The notes under the pieces were generated by a model. That model was not told the DNA's origin and ran no database searches. It saw only the letters and a program-made list of their open reading frames with translations. A stretch of DNA of 63,973 nt from a virus: positions 1 through 63,973 of IMG/VR virus record IMGVR_UViG_3300008114_000027; one strand, 5' to 3'. A program made the position numbers and the translations under genes. The stretch's first letter is position 1; every line of letters starts with the position of its first letter. Shown here in pieces: positions 1 through 5,473 of this stretch.

Positions 1-320
1 GGTCAACTTGGTGCCTTGTGGACTCACCCCGCACCGCCCATTATCTTCCGCTCTCGCGTCCCGAAACGCGCGCGTCCATGGTGTGCGTGTGCGTGTGTGT
101 GGTGACCTTCGAGCGCCCCTGTTTCGCTCCTGATTGCCTCGTATATTTTTCACGGGTACCCGACCTGACTGTATGTTTTTTCGGCGTATCCTTCGCTCTG
201 AACGTATAGTGTTTGCAAGGGTTTGGTGTATTTTACCGCTCTGCAGCCCGCGTCAACACTCGGAAAATAAAAAAAGTACCCGCATAAATTAAGGGTTTCA
301 GAGTTTTTATGTAAAATTTA
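1..320. other. Non-coding left end
   Basis: No convincing gene is seen. A 63-codon open frame at 18-209 has no leader resembling real starts here and a low-complexity middle. A short GT-rich run lies near 82-102. With the gene-free right end this may form one divergent control region if the genome is circular or terminally joined; that is inference. Confidence 0.5.
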
Positions 321-353
321 TTTGGAAATTGAAAATAGTTGATAGCATATTTG
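321..353 (+). promoter_or_regulatory. Bacteroidota-type promoter for rightward arm
   Basis: TTTG at 321-324, a 21-nt spacer, then CATATTTG at 346-353, seven of eight positions of the TAnnTTTG -7 box. Transcription would start near 360, just ahead of the structured RNA and the first rightward gene. It is the only such box seen at the head of the rightward arm. Confidence 0.5.
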
Positions 354-381
354 CACCGTCAAACAACGACAACGTGCTTTT

Positions 382-588
382 ACCCTCTCACGGTTAATCA
401 AGAGGGTCAGCCCTGAGGCAACAAGGGGACGGGAGGCAGCCCGATAATACAGTCAACATGCTGTAGCAATTTAATTAGCTAAACTGCCCTGAGCCGCACA
501 AATAGTGCGGGAGCCGAGACAAGCGAATAGGCTAGCTGCACAGGGCAGCGCGCAACGGCGTAAGGTGGTTCGACTCCACCGCTAGCTA
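382..588 (+). ncRNA. Structured leader RNA with tRNA-like T arm
   Basis: A gene-free 200-nt stretch full of pairing: ACCCTCT/AGAGGGT (382-388 with 401-407), CGGG/CCCG (430-443), ACAG/CTGT (449-464), CTGCCCTG with CAGGGCAG (484-491 with 541-548) enclosing CCGCAC/GTGCGG (494-510), and a T-arm-like GGTGG-TTCGACT-CCACC (564-580). TAGCTA at 476-481 can pair with 583-588, giving an acceptor-like closing stem. No anticodon arm of normal size, no encoded CCA directly after the stem, and no tmRNA tag frame were found. It may be a tRNA-like processing signal, a degenerate tmRNA or an unknown class; it ends just before the first gene's leader. Confidence 0.45.
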
Positions 589-607
589 CTAACCAAATTT
601 CAATACC

Positions 608-967
608 ATGTACAAGATTGCATTTCACCTAGCGCGCGGCGCTAACTTTCAAAAGTTTCAAATTCGTGACGCTAACAACGAAGCGACCTATATTGAGCCT
701 AACGACTTCGACATTATCCTGCACAACTGCAAACTCAAAAATCAGAAGGGCGCGTCACTGCGTATATTCAAGGGCGGCGACAAGGCACGCTGCGCGTGGA
801 TAGAGTTCGAGCGCTACGAGGTCGTAGCTAAGGGTAACTACACGTCCGAGGTCGACGTGCGCTTCAATCCTAGGGTATCACCTACGTGGAACGTCGGCGG
901 CGTCGACAATCAGGACGACAGAACATTCGCTCAACTGCGTACCAACGGCCGCAAGGTCTACAAGTAA
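608..967 (+). CDS. Hypothetical protein, first gene of rightward arm
   Basis: 119 aa, not recognised. A mixed-charge soluble protein with alternating hydrophobic/charged stretches that suggest beta structure and a Gly/Asn-rich section near residues 90-105; no signal peptide or membrane segment. The ATG follows an A/U-rich leader that begins AACCAAATTT, resembling the leaders left downstream of the hammerheads. The first GC hairpin starts 7 nt after the stop. Position as first gene suggests an early host-takeover role, by inference only. Confidence 0.6.
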   Translation: MYKIAFHLARGANFQKFQIRDANNEATYIEPNDFDIILHNCKLKNQKGASLRIFKGGDKARCAWIEFERYEVVAKGNYTSEVDVRFNPRVSPTWNVGGVDNQDDRTFAQLRTNGRKVYK

Positions 968-973
968 AAACAC

Positions 974-1000
974 AGCCCCGCCACGAGAGTGAGCGGGGCT
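974..1000 (+). terminator. GC hairpin 1 (GAGA tetraloop) with conserved tail
   Basis: AGCCCCGC (974-981) pairs with GCGGGGCT (993-1000); inside, CAC-GAGA-GTG forms a GNRA-capped upper stem with a single bulged A. UUU follows, then GGCAGTATAAC and an A/U-rich leader to the ATG at 1034. The stem plus short U-run looks like an intrinsic terminator, but the U-run is weak and the downstream tail is shared with five sister hairpins. Confidence 0.7.
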
Positions 1001-1033
1001 TTGGCAGTATAACTAAATCAATTTTTTTTTATT

Positions 1034-1396
1034 ATGAAAGTAGAGTTAAACATTGGGCTTGGCAACAATCCCTTCGACGCGTCAGGCGCGGCAATGCTAG
1101 CAGCTAACGTGCTAACTAAAAACGGTGCAACAGAACTTGTGTTCCGCACCTCACAGGGCACCTACGAAGAGCAGGCGGAGCCCAACGTCATCATGAAGTT
1201 TGAATGGGACGTCGAGGGCGCCAAAGCGTTCCACGCCATGTCATTTCAGGACCTGCTCGAGGCGCTCGCAGTCATCATGACTCAAGAGTGTATCGCCTTC
1301 TACGTGCAGGAGTGGAGCGACGGCGGGCTAACGTACCGCACAGGTTGGGACGGCGACCGTCTAGACTTCTCGCTCGAGTACTTCGAGCGCTTCTAA
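1034..1396 (+). CDS. Hypothetical protein
   Basis: 120 aa, family not recognised. N-terminus mentions a glycine/alanine stretch (about residues 8-25) followed by acidic, aromatic-rich beta-like sequence; no membrane segment. Flanked on both sides by GC hairpins 1 and 2, so it could be expressed as a single-gene unit. The start is preceded by a run of nine T then ATT, an A/T-only leader. Confidence 0.6.
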   Translation: MKVELNIGLGNNPFDASGAAMLAANVLTKNGATELVFRTSQGTYEEQAEPNVIMKFEWDVEGAKAFHAMSFQDLLEALAVIMTQECIAFYVQEWSDGGLTYRTGWDGDRLDFSLEYFERF

Positions 1397-1401
1397 TCTA
1401 C

Positions 1402-1430
1402 AGCCCCGCCACTAGCAAGTGTGCGGGGCT
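1402..1430 (+). terminator. GC hairpin 2
   Basis: AGCCCCGC (1402-1409) with GCGGGGCT (1423-1430), upper stem CACT/AGTG around AGCA and one bulged T at 1422, the same geometry as hairpin 1. UUU follows, then a tail ending GTGTAACC. From 1441 the leader is identical for 27 nt to the leader after hammerhead 3. Confidence 0.7.
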
Positions 1431-1461
1431 TTCTAGGTGTAACCAATTAAATAATTTTATC

Positions 1462-1752
1462 ATGAGCAACATGCTATCAATTCACGACGAACTAAACAAC
1501 TTCGTTGACTACTACAACTCAGATGACGAACTGCGCTTTAAAATGCGCTCAGCCGTTATCGACTACCTCCAAGAGGTGCGCGAAGAGCCGCCCACGGTTA
1601 TATTCACGAAGATTTCGTACAAGGGCGACGACGTGTACGAGAAACACTTTGTGGGCAGCCTTGACCCGTGCAAAGAAAAGTTCCTGCTCACTGACCTGTC
1701 GGCCATGGTGCACAAGTACCAAGCGCTAGGCTGCGTGGTAGTCATCCGTTAA
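1462..1752 (+). CDS. Hypothetical protein
   Basis: 96 aa, not recognised. The start at 1462 is chosen because it follows the leader shared with the hammerhead-3 downstream gene (bases 1441-1461 match 3461-3481); a longer open frame upstream overlaps the previous gene and hairpin. The protein is helical and acidic in its first half with Glu/Asp/Asn clusters, then beta-like. Ends 6 nt before hairpin 3. Confidence 0.62.
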   Translation: MSNMLSIHDELNNFVDYYNSDDELRFKMRSAVIDYLQEVREEPPTVIFTKISYKGDDVYEKHFVGSLDPCKEKFLLTDLSAMVHKYQALGCVVVIR

Positions 1753-1758
1753 TTAACA

Positions 1759-1786
1759 AGCCCCGCCGCTCACCGCGTGCGGGGTT
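1759..1786 (+). terminator. GC hairpin 3
   Basis: AGCCCCGC (1759-1766) pairs with GCGGGGTT (1779-1786, one G-U), upper stem CGC/GCG with loop TCACC and a single unpaired T at 1778. TTTT lies at the 3' side, then GTCAGTAGAAAC and an A-rich leader. Fourth position of the unpaired base is the same as in hairpins 1 and 2. Confidence 0.7.
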
Positions 1787-1814
1787 TTGTCAGTAGAAAC
1801 AAATACAAATCACA

Positions 1815-1949
1815 ATGAAGTTTACACTCCTTATCGCTTCACTAGCATGCATGGTGACAAGCGCAATCATCGCTGACCTTTTCCTCTTCGGGATATCCGT
1901 AGTGTCAGTGTTCAGTTCAATCCTATTAACCTTTCAAAAATCAAAGTGA
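1815..1949 (+). CDS. Small membrane protein
   Basis: 44 aa, too short for most gene callers. Two hydrophobic stretches (about residues 3-20 and 22-40) separated by Asp and ending in a basic QKSK tail, consistent with a small two-helix inner-membrane protein. The ATG follows the hairpin-3 A-rich leader, and the stop overlaps the next start as TGATG, supporting translation. Could act in superinfection exclusion or membrane takeover; no direct evidence. Confidence 0.55.
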   Translation: MKFTLLIASLACMVTSAIIADLFLFGISVVSVFSSILLTFQKSK

Positions 1950-2245
1950 TGAAAAATCCATTGGAAAAGTACGCGCGACTTGACAGCGCAACAGGCAAGG
2001 GTATGAACGAGGGCTTCTGCGTCAACGACGGCGAGGCTTACTTTGCCGAGCGCGAAGACCTTATCGCTTACCTGAGAGCGCGCAATGTCGACGAGTACAA
2101 CATACTCTCGGACGACTTCATACTCGACGAGGCTTACGAACTCGAAGACTACTACTACACCGAATGGGAGGTCGAAGATGAGGACACCTACTACATTGAG
2201 GTCAACGGCGAGTGGCTAGAGGTCATCAACGCAAAGGTTAACTGA
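1949..2245 (+). CDS. Highly acidic small protein
   Basis: 98 aa. Start at 1949 overlaps the previous stop (TGATG). The C-terminal half is extremely rich in Asp, Glu and Tyr (about residues 55-90), the composition of DNA-mimic proteins that block DNA-binding enzymes; that role is a guess. Its stop codon TGA (2243-2245) lies inside the CUGAUGA catalytic core of hammerhead 1, so terminating ribosomes would sit on the ribozyme. Confidence 0.65.
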   Translation: MKNPLEKYARLDSATGKGMNEGFCVNDGEAYFAEREDLIAYLRARNVDEYNILSDDFILDEAYELEDYYYTEWEVEDEDTYYIEVNGEWLEVINAKVN

Positions 2246-2285
2246 TGAGGCTTGAGTAGCCGAAACGCCGCGAGGCGTCTTAACC
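2236..2285 (+). ncRNA. Hammerhead ribozyme 1 (type I)
   Basis: Stem I GGUUAA (2236-2241) with UUAACC (2280-2285); core CUGAUGA (2242-2248); stem II GGCU/AGCC around UGAGU (2249-2261); GAA (2262-2264); A2265 pairs U2278; stem III CGCC/GGCG with GCGA loop (2266-2277); cleavage expected after C2279. All invariant hammerhead core positions are present and the RNA is open at stem I, the type I arrangement. The next gene starts at 2303, so cleavage would leave a 5' leader of 23 nt beginning UUAACC. Confidence 0.93.
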
Positions 2286-2302
2286 AATCAATAAATTTTA
2301 TC

Positions 2303-2773
2303 ATGAAAGCAAACGCAACACGCATGACTGCTGAGGCAGTTAAACAACACAGCAAACGTGGGTACAATCCTCCACTATGGGAAGAGACAGTTGACCGCTA
2401 CCTGAAGTATGACAAGGTCGAGTTCTACCTGCTAGACCGCGACAAGCACAAGTCATACGATGAGTTCTTTGTCATCTACACCTTGCCTAGCGGCTTGAGG
2501 CTCATGGGCAGCCTTTCCTACAGTTCATCACTGACAAGCGCAGGCTTTTACGAGCTAAACTTGTTAGACCACGACATGGACGCGCTTATCGAGGATGTGC
2601 TAGCAGGCAAGCCCGTAGACATGAAGGACTACCTGTTCGACACTGACAGGGTGCTGCTGCAATCCCGCACAGACGTGACCTATAAAACGACGCCCGAGGC
2701 GCGTGACTACATGACTGAAGGCAGCACTAGGTTCGGCTTCATATTCACCAAGCAATACATTCACACAGCCTAG
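2303..2773 (+). CDS. Hypothetical protein downstream of hammerhead 1
   Basis: 156 aa, not recognised. The ATG at 2303 is preferred over an in-frame upstream start at 2252 that would lie inside the hammerhead, because the A/U leader before 2303 matches those of the other hammerhead-downstream genes. Basic helical N-terminus (residues 1-35), then beta-rich Tyr/Ser/Gly-containing middle and Asp-rich tail. No membrane segment. Followed by hairpin 4. Confidence 0.62.
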   Translation: MKANATRMTAEAVKQHSKRGYNPPLWEETVDRYLKYDKVEFYLLDRDKHKSYDEFFVIYTLPSGLRLMGSLSYSSSLTSAGFYELNLLDHDMDALIEDVLAGKPVDMKDYLFDTDRVLLQSRTDVTYKTTPEARDYMTEGSTRFGFIFTKQYIHTA

Positions 2774-2780
2774 TACAACA

Positions 2781-2806
2781 AGCCCCGCCGCGTAAAGCGT
2801 GCGGGG
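2781..2806 (+). terminator. GC hairpin 4
   Basis: AGCCCCGC (2781-2788), upper stem CGC/GCG around GTAAA, one unpaired T (2800), then GCGGGG (2801-2806) followed by ATTTGTGGGTACAAATC. The GUGGG in the tail could also pair with CCCGC of the 5' arm, so an alternative fold exists. Confidence 0.68.
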
Positions 2807-2831
2807 ATTTGTGGGTACAAATCAAAATACA

Positions 2832-3017
2832 ATGACAAAAATCATCATGCTCTTTTGCCTGTTCACCGGAAAGGTTCAGCAGGTCGACAACCTCTACACC
2901 GTGCACGCCGGCACCGGCACCTACGAGTATGCCTGCGAGGGCGAGGTACTCCATTGGATAGAGACAGGGACATTCAACTACGACGACAGCCTGTGCGGCT
3001 GCGGCGAACTTAACTAA
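2832..3017 (+). CDS. Small hypothetical protein, hydrophobic N-terminus
   Basis: 61 aa. Start at 2832 follows the hairpin-4 leader. The N-terminus (residues 2-13) is hydrophobic and may be a short signal or membrane anchor; the rest is rich in Tyr, Gly and Glu with Cys at the centre and a CGCG pair near the end, suggesting disulfides or a metal site. Not recognised. Confidence 0.5.
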   Translation: MTKIIMLFCLFTGKVQQVDNLYTVHAGTGTYEYACEGEVLHWIETGTFNYDDSLCGCGELN

Positions 3018-3037
3018 TCAAATCAAATCAAATCACC

Positions 3038-3166
3038 ATGAAAAAAGTAATCATTTTAGCAATCATCATCATCGCGCTCGCGTCATGCAGCACCAAGAAA
3101 CTTACACACTCACACTACACCAAGGGGGTAACGCACGGGCAGGACGGCTGCGCGTGGCACCGATAG
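3038..3166 (+). CDS. Small lipoprotein
   Basis: 42 aa. Basic MKK start, hydrophobic core of Ile/Leu/Ala and an LASC lipobox (Cys at residue 16) followed by Ser-Thr-Lys-Lys, a textbook lipoprotein signal. Mature part is about 27 residues with His and one more Cys. The stop TAG (3164-3166) shares its G with stem I of hammerhead 2. Phage lipoproteins of this size often serve in superinfection exclusion; that is inference from family behaviour. Confidence 0.65.
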   Translation: MKKVIILAIIIIALASCSTKKLTHSHYTKGVTHGQDGCAWHR

Positions 3167-3223
3167 GTTAACTGATGAGGTCTGAGTGACCGAAACCTAG
3201 GGCTCGCGCTCTAGGTCTTAACC
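3166..3223 (+). ncRNA. Hammerhead ribozyme 2 (type I)
   Basis: Stem I GGUUAA (3166-3171)/UUAACC (3218-3223); core CUGAUGA (3172-3178); stem II GGUC/GACC with UGAGU loop (3179-3191); GAA 3192-3194; A3195-U3216; stem III of 8 bp, CCUAGGGC/GCUCUAGG with one G-U and a UCGC loop (3196-3215); cleavage after C3217. Compared with copy 1 both stem II and stem III sequences differ with pairing kept. The next ATG is at 3241. Confidence 0.93.
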
Positions 3224-3240
3224 AAATAAATAATTTTATC

Positions 3241-3414
3241 ATGACAACTTACTTCATCTGCAACACAGACAGCTACGGGCAAAGAACAGGCACCTACCGC
3301 TCCATTCAAATAAGCGAAGCCGATATAGAAACTAATCACCATGGATGGAAATTCTACAACGGCATGTTTCTTTACGAGAGCGAGCACCAAGTCATACTAG
3401 CCTGCCAAGATTAA
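3241..3414 (+). CDS. Hypothetical protein between hammerheads 2 and 3
   Basis: 57 aa, not recognised. Starts after the A/U leader left by hammerhead-2 cleavage and ends with TAA at 3412-3414, one base before stem I of hammerhead 3, so the gene is exactly framed by two ribozymes. If both cut, it would become a separate mRNA of about 240 nt. Aromatic, soluble, two Cys. Confidence 0.6.
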   Translation: MTTYFICNTDSYGQRTGTYRSIQISEADIETNHHGWKFYNGMFLYESEHQVILACQD

Positions 3415-3464
3415 GGTTAACTGATGAGTCCTGAATGGACGAAACGTCGTGAGACGTCTTAACC
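3415..3464 (+). ncRNA. Hammerhead ribozyme 3 (type I)
   Basis: Stem I GGUUAA (3415-3420)/UUAACC (3459-3464); core CUGAUGA (3421-3427); stem II GUCC/GGAC with UGAAU loop (3428-3440); GAA 3441-3443; A3444-U3457; stem III CGUC/GACG with GUGA loop (3445-3456); cleavage after C3458. Compensatory changes in stems II and III relative to copies 1 and 2, identical stem I and core. The next ATG is at 3482. Confidence 0.93.
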
Positions 3465-3481
3465 AATTAAATAATTTTATC

Positions 3482-3856
3482 ATGAGCAAAACAACGCGCG
3501 CTATCGGACAGCGCAATTCATTCACCAAGGCTTCAGAGCCTGCACCATTCAAAGTTAACCGCTTCGAGGTAGCTAGACTAGTCAAAGCACAAACCGACGC
3601 GATAACAAGCGGCGTATGGGACTACCCAATGGATTATAAATTCGCCAACAGCGGCGAGTTATGGGACGCAGTCAACGCAGGCAAGAGCGTGCAAAAGTTC
3701 GTGCGAGAGTGCATGATTGAGTTCGGCACGATTACAGGCGCCCTGCTAGGGAGTCAATTCAACCACGTGTCGCACAGCAGCAAGCACGCCATTCGCAAGG
3801 GCGTCATGAGAGCACAGCAGTACAAACAAATCATCGAACAATTAAAAACAAAGTAA
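3482..3856 (+). CDS. Hypothetical protein downstream of hammerhead 3
   Basis: 124 aa, not recognised. ATG at 3482 follows the leader that is identical to that of the gene at 1462; the in-frame start at 3449 lies inside the ribozyme and is rejected. Basic, Ser/Thr-rich N-terminus, helical middle and a Lys/Gln-rich C-terminal helix. Two bases separate its stop from the next ATG, so the pair is probably co-translated. Confidence 0.62.
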   Translation: MSKTTRAIGQRNSFTKASEPAPFKVNRFEVARLVKAQTDAITSGVWDYPMDYKFANSGELWDAVNAGKSVQKFVRECMIEFGTITGALLGSQFNHVSHSSKHAIRKGVMRAQQYKQIIEQLKTK

Positions 3857-3858
3857 CC

Positions 3859-4227
3859 ATGGGATTCTTCAGTTGGAAAACATCGGACACGGACAAGTCC
3901 ATCAGCAACGCATACAGCAAGAGAGGTGCGTTCAAAGTTTATATGATAACACCTACAGACAGGTACCTAGAACAGGAGTACGAGGGCTACGGGGTATTCG
4001 GTGGCAAGGACTACTACGAGCTAGTGTACGAGCTAAACAAGTGCAGGTACCATGGTCCTGAGGACGTGGAAGACAGGTCCAAGGGGATAAGGATAGCCTT
4101 CGAAAAAAACAACAAGGGCAATCTAGTCCTGCCAAAGTTTGCCGAGAGCGAAGACGCTTCGTGGTTGGAGCTACCTGATAGCAGGATATGCGAACAGCAA
4201 GGATACTTTTACCAATCAATAATATAA
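3859..4227 (+). CDS. Conserved phage protein, GFFSWKTSDT N-terminus
   Basis: 122 aa. The opening MGFFSWKTSDT-x-K-SISN is a pattern I recall from small conserved phage proteins of unknown function that occur in many tailed phages. Tyr- and Gly-rich middle (residues 40-60) and an acidic-Trp segment near 100. Tight spacing after the preceding gene indicates one transcript; hairpin 5 follows 10 nt after the stop. Function unknown. Confidence 0.65.
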   Translation: MGFFSWKTSDTDKSISNAYSKRGAFKVYMITPTDRYLEQEYEGYGVFGGKDYYELVYELNKCRYHGPEDVEDRSKGIRIAFEKNNKGNLVLPKFAESEDASWLELPDSRICEQQGYFYQSII

Positions 4228-4237
4228 AACAGGACCA

Positions 4238-4264
4238 AGCCCCGCCACTGCAAAGTGCGCGGGG
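4238..4264 (+). terminator. GC hairpin 5
   Basis: AGCCCCGC (4238-4245), upper CAC/GTG stem, one unpaired C (4258), then GCGGGG (4259-4264) followed by ATTTGGCGGTAGAAAC. The tail GGCGG is fully complementary to CCGCC in the 5' arm, so a second fold can form. Confidence 0.68.
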
Positions 4265-4301
4265 ATTTGGCGGTAGAAACAATTTAAAAAACAAATACAA
4301 T

Positions 4302-4676
4302 ATGGGACGTTCAGTATCAACACTACACGGCGCTAGATTATCATCGTATATCAGCGTCGACGACGAGGCTAACCACGAATGGATGGTCGAGGACCTGCAG
4401 GAGGTAGGTCAGGAGTTAAAACTAACTAGCTGCCAACGATGGGACGGGCGCGAGGTTCAAATTATCATGTCTGGACATGGCGTAGAGGTCGGTATCTCGG
4501 AGTACTGCGGGATAGTATCGATCGGGATACGAACCGAGGAGGAGTCTGATCCGATCGGCGACAAGTGGATAGACAAGAACGGGCAAGAGATTATCAAAGC
4601 CTTTCACCATCACGGCACGCCGATACGCAGCGTCGGAACATTCAGCAACGGGGAAACTATTTACGAAAAAAAATAA
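4302..4676 (+). CDS. Hypothetical protein
   Basis: 124 aa. Start at 4302 follows the hairpin-5 leader; an upstream in-frame start at 4188 would overlap the previous gene and the hairpin. Mixed alpha/beta, acidic N-terminal third, Gly-Ile-rich strand pattern near residues 60-75 and three consecutive His near residue 103. No recognised domain. Confidence 0.6.
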   Translation: MGRSVSTLHGARLSSYISVDDEANHEWMVEDLQEVGQELKLTSCQRWDGREVQIIMSGHGVEVGISEYCGIVSIGIRTEEESDPIGDKWIDKNGQEIIKAFHHHGTPIRSVGTFSNGETIYEKK

Positions 4677-4683
4677 TAGCACA

Positions 4684-4851
4684 ATGAACATTAAAGTTTA
4701 TTTCGAGACGCAATCACCCGCATACGCGGAGCACGTCGCAACATTTCACGACAGCGGGACCTACACGGCTTGCTTTCCTGCACTAGACAAACTAAGAGAA
4801 GCGAACGGTTTTGATATCATCACCGAGAGCGTAGAGGAGGACGAGTCATGA
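4684..4851 (+). CDS. Small acidic hypothetical protein
   Basis: 55 aa, beta-type N-terminus followed by an acidic tail ending EEDES. Seven bases after the previous stop and overlapping the next start as ATGA (4848-4851), so it is translationally coupled to its neighbour. Not recognised. Confidence 0.55.
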   Translation: MNIKVYFETQSPAYAEHVATFHDSGTYTACFPALDKLREANGFDIITESVEEDES

Positions 4852-5201
4852 GCGGAAGAAAGTTTTACAACAGCGGCAGGATTGCCAACGTGTTCAGTCA
4901 TCAGGACAGGCAGCGCCTGCTACACCACCACTCGATGGTCTACAAGATTTTTGTGGAGCTAAGCGAGGCGGGCTACTGGATGAAGCCGTCACTCATCGCT
5001 GAGTTTGAGGCGTGGAGCGACGAGGTCGAGATACGCATGGGCAAGAAGCCCGACAGCGACTACAGCTACAAGGTGCTAGAAAACTGCGCGGACTACGGCC
5101 CACTCACGCTGGCCGAGTACTTCGAAACCTGTGCAAGGCACACGCTTGCTTTGTGCGAGAGCCTTGGGGCGGAGTACAACGACCACCTGCCACGGATTTG
5201 A
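4848..5201 (+). CDS. Hypothetical protein
   Basis: 117 aa, mainly helical, with a basic N-terminus (residues 1-25), His-rich turn and acidic middle. Coupled by an ATGA overlap to the 55-aa gene before it. The stop is followed by hairpin 6, closing this unit. No known family. Confidence 0.58.
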   Translation: MSGRKFYNSGRIANVFSHQDRQRLLHHHSMVYKIFVELSEAGYWMKPSLIAEFEAWSDEVEIRMGKKPDSDYSYKVLENCADYGPLTLAEYFETCARHTLALCESLGAEYNDHLPRI

Positions 5202-5223
5202 TATTAGTTTGGTTACACCATCG

Positions 5224-5248
5224 CCTCGCCATCCTTCGGGAGGCGGGG
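5224..5248 (+). terminator. GC hairpin 6 (UUCG tetraloop)
   Basis: CCTCGCC (5224-5230) pairs with GGCGGGG (5242-5248), a bulged A at 5231, then TCC-TTCG-GGA. CACCA just before and UGGUG just after can extend the helix. TTTT then GGTGGTAGAAAG follows, matching the conserved tail of the other five. Confidence 0.7.
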
Positions 5249-5287
5249 TTTTGGTGGTAGAAAGTCATAATAAAACATAAACACAAC

Positions 5288-5455
5288 ATGAAAGTAAGGA
5301 CACGCACTATTTTAGCGGCGACATTCACCGCTTACTGTATCGCCATGGCGGTTACAATGAATGAGGCACACGAGTACAGCAAGACCAAGCGGTGCTTGGA
5401 AGAGTACGGCGAGGGCGACGTAGGGATGTGCATGTGCTATGAAAACTGTAAATAA
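5288..5455 (+). CDS. Small secreted Cys-rich protein
   Basis: 55 aa with a signal-peptide-like N-terminus (basic MKVRTR, hydrophobic to about residue 23) and a mature part holding four Cys, including CMC and C near the end (residues about 36-54). Probably exported and disulfide-bonded. Lies after the hairpin-6 leader as the first gene of the next unit. Not recognised. Confidence 0.5.
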   Translation: MKVRTRTILAATFTAYCIAMAVTMNEAHEYSKTKRCLEEYGEGDVGMCMCYENCK

Positions 5456-5473
5456 TTTAAACCAAATAAAAAG

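Noticed and set aside
18-209. 63-codon open frame at the left end
   Set aside because: Repetitive Cys/Val composition from a GT-rich run, no leader typical of this genome and no coupling to other genes.
382-590. Ordinary tRNA or tmRNA gene
   Set aside because: Only the T arm is convincing; there is no anticodon arm of normal size, no tag-peptide frame ending in Ala-Ala and stop, and the acceptor pairing is off-register.
400-590. Group I intron
   Set aside because: A CCTGAGCC string recalls a Q-type segment, but the R and S core segments and a plausible P7/P3 arrangement were not found.
974-5248. CRISPR array from repeated AGCCCCGCC blocks
   Set aside because: The blocks are hairpins between genes, hundreds of bases apart and not separated by uniform spacers.
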